NCBI RefSeq assembly: GCF_001949145.1
Contig: NW_019091656.1
Span: 158,556 to 179,161 of the forward strand
Direction: 5' to 3'
Length of the DNA: 20,606 nucleotides
From: Acanthaster planci
Lineage: Eukaryota > Echinodermata > Asteroidea > Valvatida > Acanthasteridae
The notes below the pieces were generated by a model. The model made no database searches. It saw nothing but the letters and a program-made list of their open reading frames with translations, and was not told the DNA's origin. Position 1 is the first letter of the stretch. Each line of letters opens with the position of its first letter. Below, piece after piece: positions 17,082-20,606 of the stretch. Both the position numbers and the translations under genes were made by a program.

Positions 17082-18020
17082 CTTTGGAGCAAATGTGGAA
17101 GACTTTTATCATACGTTTACCTTTATGGCAAAACAACTTGTTTACACACCAACGAAATATTGCAGAATGCCATCAAACCTGTTAACCCTTGAGGAGGGAA
17201 CTCTTTCTGCTGTTGGCAAAGCAAGTGGGCCAAGGTATCCTTCTTTGACACCTCTTCCATCTCATCTCCGCAATTGTTGACTGAGGCCTTCAAAAAACCT
17301 TCTTGACAACTGTCAACTTGAATAGTCTTCTGCATCATAGCTGAAATCTTGTCTTGTAAACTGTTTGCCCACTGCTTCAAACTACGCCGTTCAGTTTGCA
17401 GAAGATGGGCCTTCTCTTCCAGCTGCTTTCTTGTTAATCATGTATTTGGAATACATGATGATGCAGAGATAGGCACAGCTCTTTCCTCTCTTGCTTTCAT
17501 CTGTCCCCTAAGAGCATTCAAATCTGCACTATACATTTGGCATAACGAAGACCTTTTTCACTCATGAGGACACACTTCTTGTGACAGGTAACACCATTTG
17601 TAACAACATCACTAACACTGATCCTAACAGGCACCTGTCCATCACTTCCTCTCCTGGATTTAATCAAATCTCCAAAGTCCCCATTCCCCTCACAAACAAC
17701 AAGTGACATTAATCACTGTAGTAGGGTTTCAACTTCTGTTGGCGTCAAGACCTCTGAATTACCTGTCCTGACGTGGCTTTCTTCATCAGTTGGCACATCA
17801 GATATCACAAGATTCTTTGAAAAATCATGGGCAATTGACAGGAATAATACTTGGTGACCTTTGGCATCCATTCTCATTATTTTGAGCAGATTCCCCCCTC
17901 GCCATGCAAGCAGGTTTAAGCCCTTGGCCATCTCTTTCCAGGAAGTGAACGTCTCTTCCATCAAGTTTGATTGTGAAGGAGACTGAGAACCAAATTTTAT
18001 TTGCTTCATTAATGCCTGCC
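17082..18020 (-). pseudogene. Decayed P-element/THAP9-like transposase relic
   Basis: Bounded by an acceptor (TTTTCTGTTGTTAGCAG) on the right and a donor (CTCCAAAG/GTAAGG) at 17081-17082. It first reads ETFTSWKEMAKGLNLLAWRG and SKNLVISDVPTDEESH, then TGA 17713-17715, then MSLVVCEGNGDFGDLIKSRR and CHKKCVLMSEKGLRYAKC. After a frameshift near 17540 and a TGA at 17438-17440 come a helical, Gln/Leu/Lys-rich coiled-coil-like segment (RKQLEEKAHLLQTERRSLKQ) and LAHLLCQQQKEFPPQGLTGL. One more frame change and TGA 17173-17175 lead to WHSAIFRWCV. The series 'V-C-x-G-N-x-D ... C-x-x-C ... coiled coil ... W-x-Q-Q ... R-W-H-P-x-I-x-R-W-C' is how I know P-type (THAP9-like) transposase proteins of invertebrates. 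No THAP finger or catalytic residues are visible in the window. Confidence 0.5.
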
Positions 18021-19547
18021 CTGCTAACAACAGAAAAGTAATTGAAGTTGAAGTGTTTATAGACAACGCAAAAATACAGGTACATGTACCATGTACACTC
18101 TTTAGCAGTGTTGTGTTGCCTGTGGGAAGTAAATAATGAAGAGATACTTAGGTGTATATTTGGCTTTTTTTGGCTTTTGCAGAAATGACCTAAAAAGTCA
18201 CATTTTAACTACTTCAAAGAGTTTTTCCCCTTTGAAAATAACTGACAAGATACATTTAGCCAATCTCAAAATCTGAATGGCTGGCATACCATGCCTCGGT
18301 GCATGACATGTGTTATCAATTTAAATATGAATTGTGTCATTGTTAACAATTTTGTTGCTATTTTACACAACCAAGCAAATTGGTCCTTCAAAATAATGCT
18401 AGGTCTACATGTTTCAATTGATCATGAAGGAAGGGTAGGCCCTAGGCCTCCGAAGGCCTAGTGCAAAAAAATGCAAGCCTATCAACACTATGGTATAATG
18501 ACTATCATTATAATCTGGTAGATGAGGTTTTATCATGGAGGGAGGACACAAACCCTCCTCCATGGTCTTATTAGGCCCCCCAAAAAGTCTCCGGTTTCTG
18601 TTCACTGCGGGCGTCGCCATAGACCCGCACGTCAACAAGATAAAGATTTTTTTATTTTGCATTTACAAAACGATTTCCAAAAGCCACCAAACTTTCTTGA
18701 TCGGCAGGAATTCTGCAAATGCATAATTTTAACATGTTTTCAGTGGGTGAGGTTGAGTAATATGTATGGTGAAGGAATCCCCCTAAGCTTCCATACATTT
18801 CAGTCGGGCACTCTTGTCAGATGATGTCATTTGTGTCGGAATCAGTTGGCTGTGGCTTGATATTATGCATGATTCTATGGGAACTGGCCGTAGATATTGC
18901 CAAATACTTGGTGTCATTTCTGGCCATAGCCAATTGGTCAGGACTGGGGCCCACATCTGTAAACAAGACAGAGGAAGTGGTCTTATGTCCTGCAACAAAC
19001 CGTGAGGGGCCAGTCTATTTTAGTGTCGGTGAGGCAGTGGCGGTATATACGCATGCAGTGGCGATGGATATTGCAGTATGACAACCATACATATATGTAC
19101 GTAACAACTTGTGCATTGTCACATGCCAGGAACAAAGGTAGATTAAAGTGAGAGGAGTTTTATTTTCTGCGCTTTTTATTCAAATATTTACGCAGTGACC
19201 TGATTCCAGGGGAAAAAACAAACAGTGTAAAGTCATAATAATCATAACAAAAAGTAAGATATTTGTTGCTACTTGATTGATGATCCATGGCTATGTATGG
19301 CATGCTATGGGACTGTGTTAAAAAATTTAGTTGATAAATTTTAAAAAGAAATATTTACATAAATATACATGTAAAAGCATGTACCGGTATACACATACAT
19401 GTGATTATCAAGGTAATCAAAATACAATGTACATGTAGCACATGAATGAAGTGCTTGGCTCCTAGCCTCCTGTTATAATGAATCAGACAATCCTAGACTG
19501 GTATGCAATGCATGCGACATATATAGCCATAACAAAGTCACATATAC
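18021..19547. other. No supportable gene; small inverted repeats and degenerate simple sequence
   Basis: I see no convincing exon in this 1.5 kb. It holds a hairpin at 18442-18461, an imperfect inverted repeat near 18536-18567 (CATGGAGGGAGG ... CCTCCTCCATGG), and a G/T-rich tract at 18830-19080 with repeated variants of GGCNGTNGATATTGC that keeps both strands open by composition. Several TACATGTA-type units lie at 19085-19440. Confidence 0.45.
18442..18461. repeat. Perfect 8-bp stem, 4-base loop hairpin
   Basis: CTAGGCCT (18442-18449), loop CCGA, then AGGCCTAG (18454-18461). It is GC-rich within AT-rich surroundings. It could be the relic of a transposon tip; no partner copy was found in the window. 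Confidence 0.7.
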
Positions 19548-19693
19548 CTGGAAATTTAATAATGTCAGCTGGGTATATCTTCTGGTCTGAATGCAGGGCC
19601 CCCAAACTGTCTCCAGTGCTGTCTCACTCTCAGATTCTGTTATTAAATTGATGTGTCGAATGTTATCTTCAACAAACCTAACTGCCACCCAAA
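19548..19693 (-). CDS. Putative 146-nt internal exon with both splice sites
   Basis: The acceptor CCACTGTTATTGCAG (AG at 19694-19695) and donor ATTTCCAG/GTATATG (GT at 19546-19547) enclose 146 nt. One frame is open throughout, entered with two extra bases and leaving in phase 0: WVAVRFVEDNIRHINLITES, then ESETALETVWGPCIQTRRYT. The other two frames stop early. No lesion is visible, unlike most neighbouring blocks. A plus-strand frame covers the same DNA (19591-19935) but lacks this splice support. Family unknown; on the minus strand it lies downstream of the acidic exon at 19.77-20.30 kb. Confidence 0.45.
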
Positions 19694-19770
19694 CTGCAAT
19701 AACAGTGGAAAATGTTATTAAGCCTTATGCATTCAAGTACGCAGGCACATGGCACATAAAATTTAAACAT

Positions 19771-20305
19771 TTAACCTTCAAAGAGCCAACTGCAAATAAC
19801 ATGAAAGAAGAGATTTACTGCGGTGATGTAAAGAAATGTCGGGGTCAGAATCCCCCTATCGTCATCCAAGCTCTTGACTTGTTTGTGGTAATATTCATTT
19901 CCATCTTCACTGATTTCATCTACATGTATGCTTGATTCACTCTCTGCACTGTCATCACTACATATGTAACTGGTTTCTTTGATTTCTCCTCAAACTCACT
20001 TTAAATGTCAAATTCATCATCAAAGTGTAGCGAGTGATCATCATTTTATTTCATTAGGCCTCTCCCTTTTCGTTTATTTTAGGCCAAGTTGCACCTTCCT
20101 ACAGATTGTCGTTCCAGCGTTTTCTGCTGCGCATTAATTCCTCTTGGAACTTCATACGGATTAAGCACCACACCTCTTGATGTGTTGCACACAACATCTG
20201 ATGACATATGTAACCGGACCAGGTTCCTCAAGCTAGGCTGTTTTATTAGCAAACAACCACTTACGATCTTAGGCAAAATAAAAGGGGTTGGTGGATTGGC
20301 TGTAA
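19771..20305 (-). pseudogene. Decayed exon with acidic, disordered region
   Basis: After a good acceptor (CCTCTTTTTCTGTTTACAG, AG at 20306-20307) one frame reads NPPTPFILPKIVSGCLLIKQ and NPYEVPRGINAQQKTLERQS. It passes TAA 20079-20081 and two further TAAs while staying protein-like (DDHSLHFDDEFDI, SEFEEKSKKPV). A one-base shift near 19980 then continues SYICSDDSAESESSIHVDEI and SEDGNEYYHKQVKSLDDDRG. The uninterrupted register across three TAA codons, followed by a matching acidic continuation, suggests one exon with point lesions. If instead the first TAA is real, this is a terminal exon with AATAAA close behind. Such acidic linkers often follow N-terminal DNA-binding domains in transposase-like proteins. 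Family unknown. Confidence 0.38.
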
Positions 20306-20606
20306 ACAGAAAAAGAGGAAATACATGCAATAAGTAAAATGGAAACTTAAACACAACACACTTAAGAACAGATAACTATGCAGCAGGAACTATATACCCA
20401 CAAAGAAAACATAATAGACCTGATACAGGCTGTATAAAGATAAACTCAACTCCAAAAACAGAGCGAATATCTAATGAGGCAAAAAGCAGTAGCATATGGT
20501 GGAACCAGGGAGGAAGGAGGGTCCCCTCCTTCATCCATGGTGGAACACAGTCTTGAGCACAGAATGCTATTTAGGTTTTCAATCATCAGTGGTTCCTGGG
20601 TAAAAA
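20306..20606. other. Window end: no exon called; C/G-rich inverted repeat
   Basis: About 20508-20545 is an imperfect inverted repeat (CAGGGAGGAAGGAGGG / CCCCTCCTTCATCCATGG) resembling the one at 18536-18567. A minus-strand ATG in a good context (CCACCATGGATGAAGGAGGG) opens about 33 codons and may be a first exon, but nothing supports it further. Confidence 0.3.

Noticed and set aside
18821-19081. Plus-strand open frame with hydrophobic start
   Set aside because: The region is G/T-rich with degenerate internal repeats that keep several frames open on both strands; no recognisable domain.
19591-19935. 114-codon plus-strand open frame
   Set aside because: Overlaps a minus-strand exon with good splice sites and an acidic minus-strand frame that look more protein-like.
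1-20606. tRNA, rRNA or CRISPR arrays
   Set aside because: No cloverleaf with A/B-box consensus, no rRNA-like conserved segments, and no regularly spaced repeat-spacer array were seen on either strand.

Overview
Eukaryotic, almost certainly animal, genomic DNA: AT-rich, no bacterial-style gene packing, short coding islands with GT/AG splice signals and AATAAA sites, a non-LTR retrotransposon, and dense TACATGTA palindromes. A marine invertebrate (echinoderm, cephalochordate, hemichordate or lophotrochozoan) is my inference; the species cannot be fixed from the sequence.

Left end (1-3060, minus strand): a decayed I-clade, Nimb-like non-LTR retrotransposon. ORF1 (start codon at 3049, RNA-binding-like fold plus CCHC knuckles) is followed by ORF2 (APE endonuclease, then the start of reverse transcriptase), which runs off position 1. 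Stops, frameshifts and a catalytic Glu-to-Asp change show it is dead. A perfect 36-bp palindrome sits just upstream of it.

Middle (3.4-11.0 kb): mostly non-coding AT-rich DNA with scattered minus-strand, exon-like islands: a Cys-rich terminal exon (4139-4264), an exon with both splice sites (7374-7489), a Ser/Asp-rich piece near 7.0 kb, a Cys-containing frame at 8.0-8.4 kb, and two alternative 3'-terminal exons with poly(A) signals (10.77-10.89 and 11.04-11.20 kb). A CpG-rich patch lies near 5.9-6.3 kb.

Right half (11.4-20.3 kb): a minus-strand graveyard of degenerate coding blocks, many lacking ATG-initiated ORFs and visible only by reading across stops and frame changes. In minus-strand order they are: an acidic exon (19.77-20.30), an exon with clean splice sites (19.55-19.69), a P-element/THAP9-like transposase relic (17.08-18.02), the C-lobe of a HECT ubiquitin ligase (16.50-16.77), a relic of a recurrent uncharacterised invertebrate family that I associate with tyrosine-recombinase-like proteins (15.62-16.21), and a multi-block relic ending in a ParB/sulfiredoxin-like domain (11.8-14.2). 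A 1265-bp element with 40-bp terminal inverted repeats, whose tips are themselves palindromes, sits at 14221-15485 among these blocks.

Every coding block I can support with more than low confidence is on the minus strand. The window may hold several dead mobile-element genes, or pieces of one large minus-strand gene or giant transposon; the sequence alone does not decide. Family names for the right-half relics come from motif recognition without a database search and carry moderate confidence.
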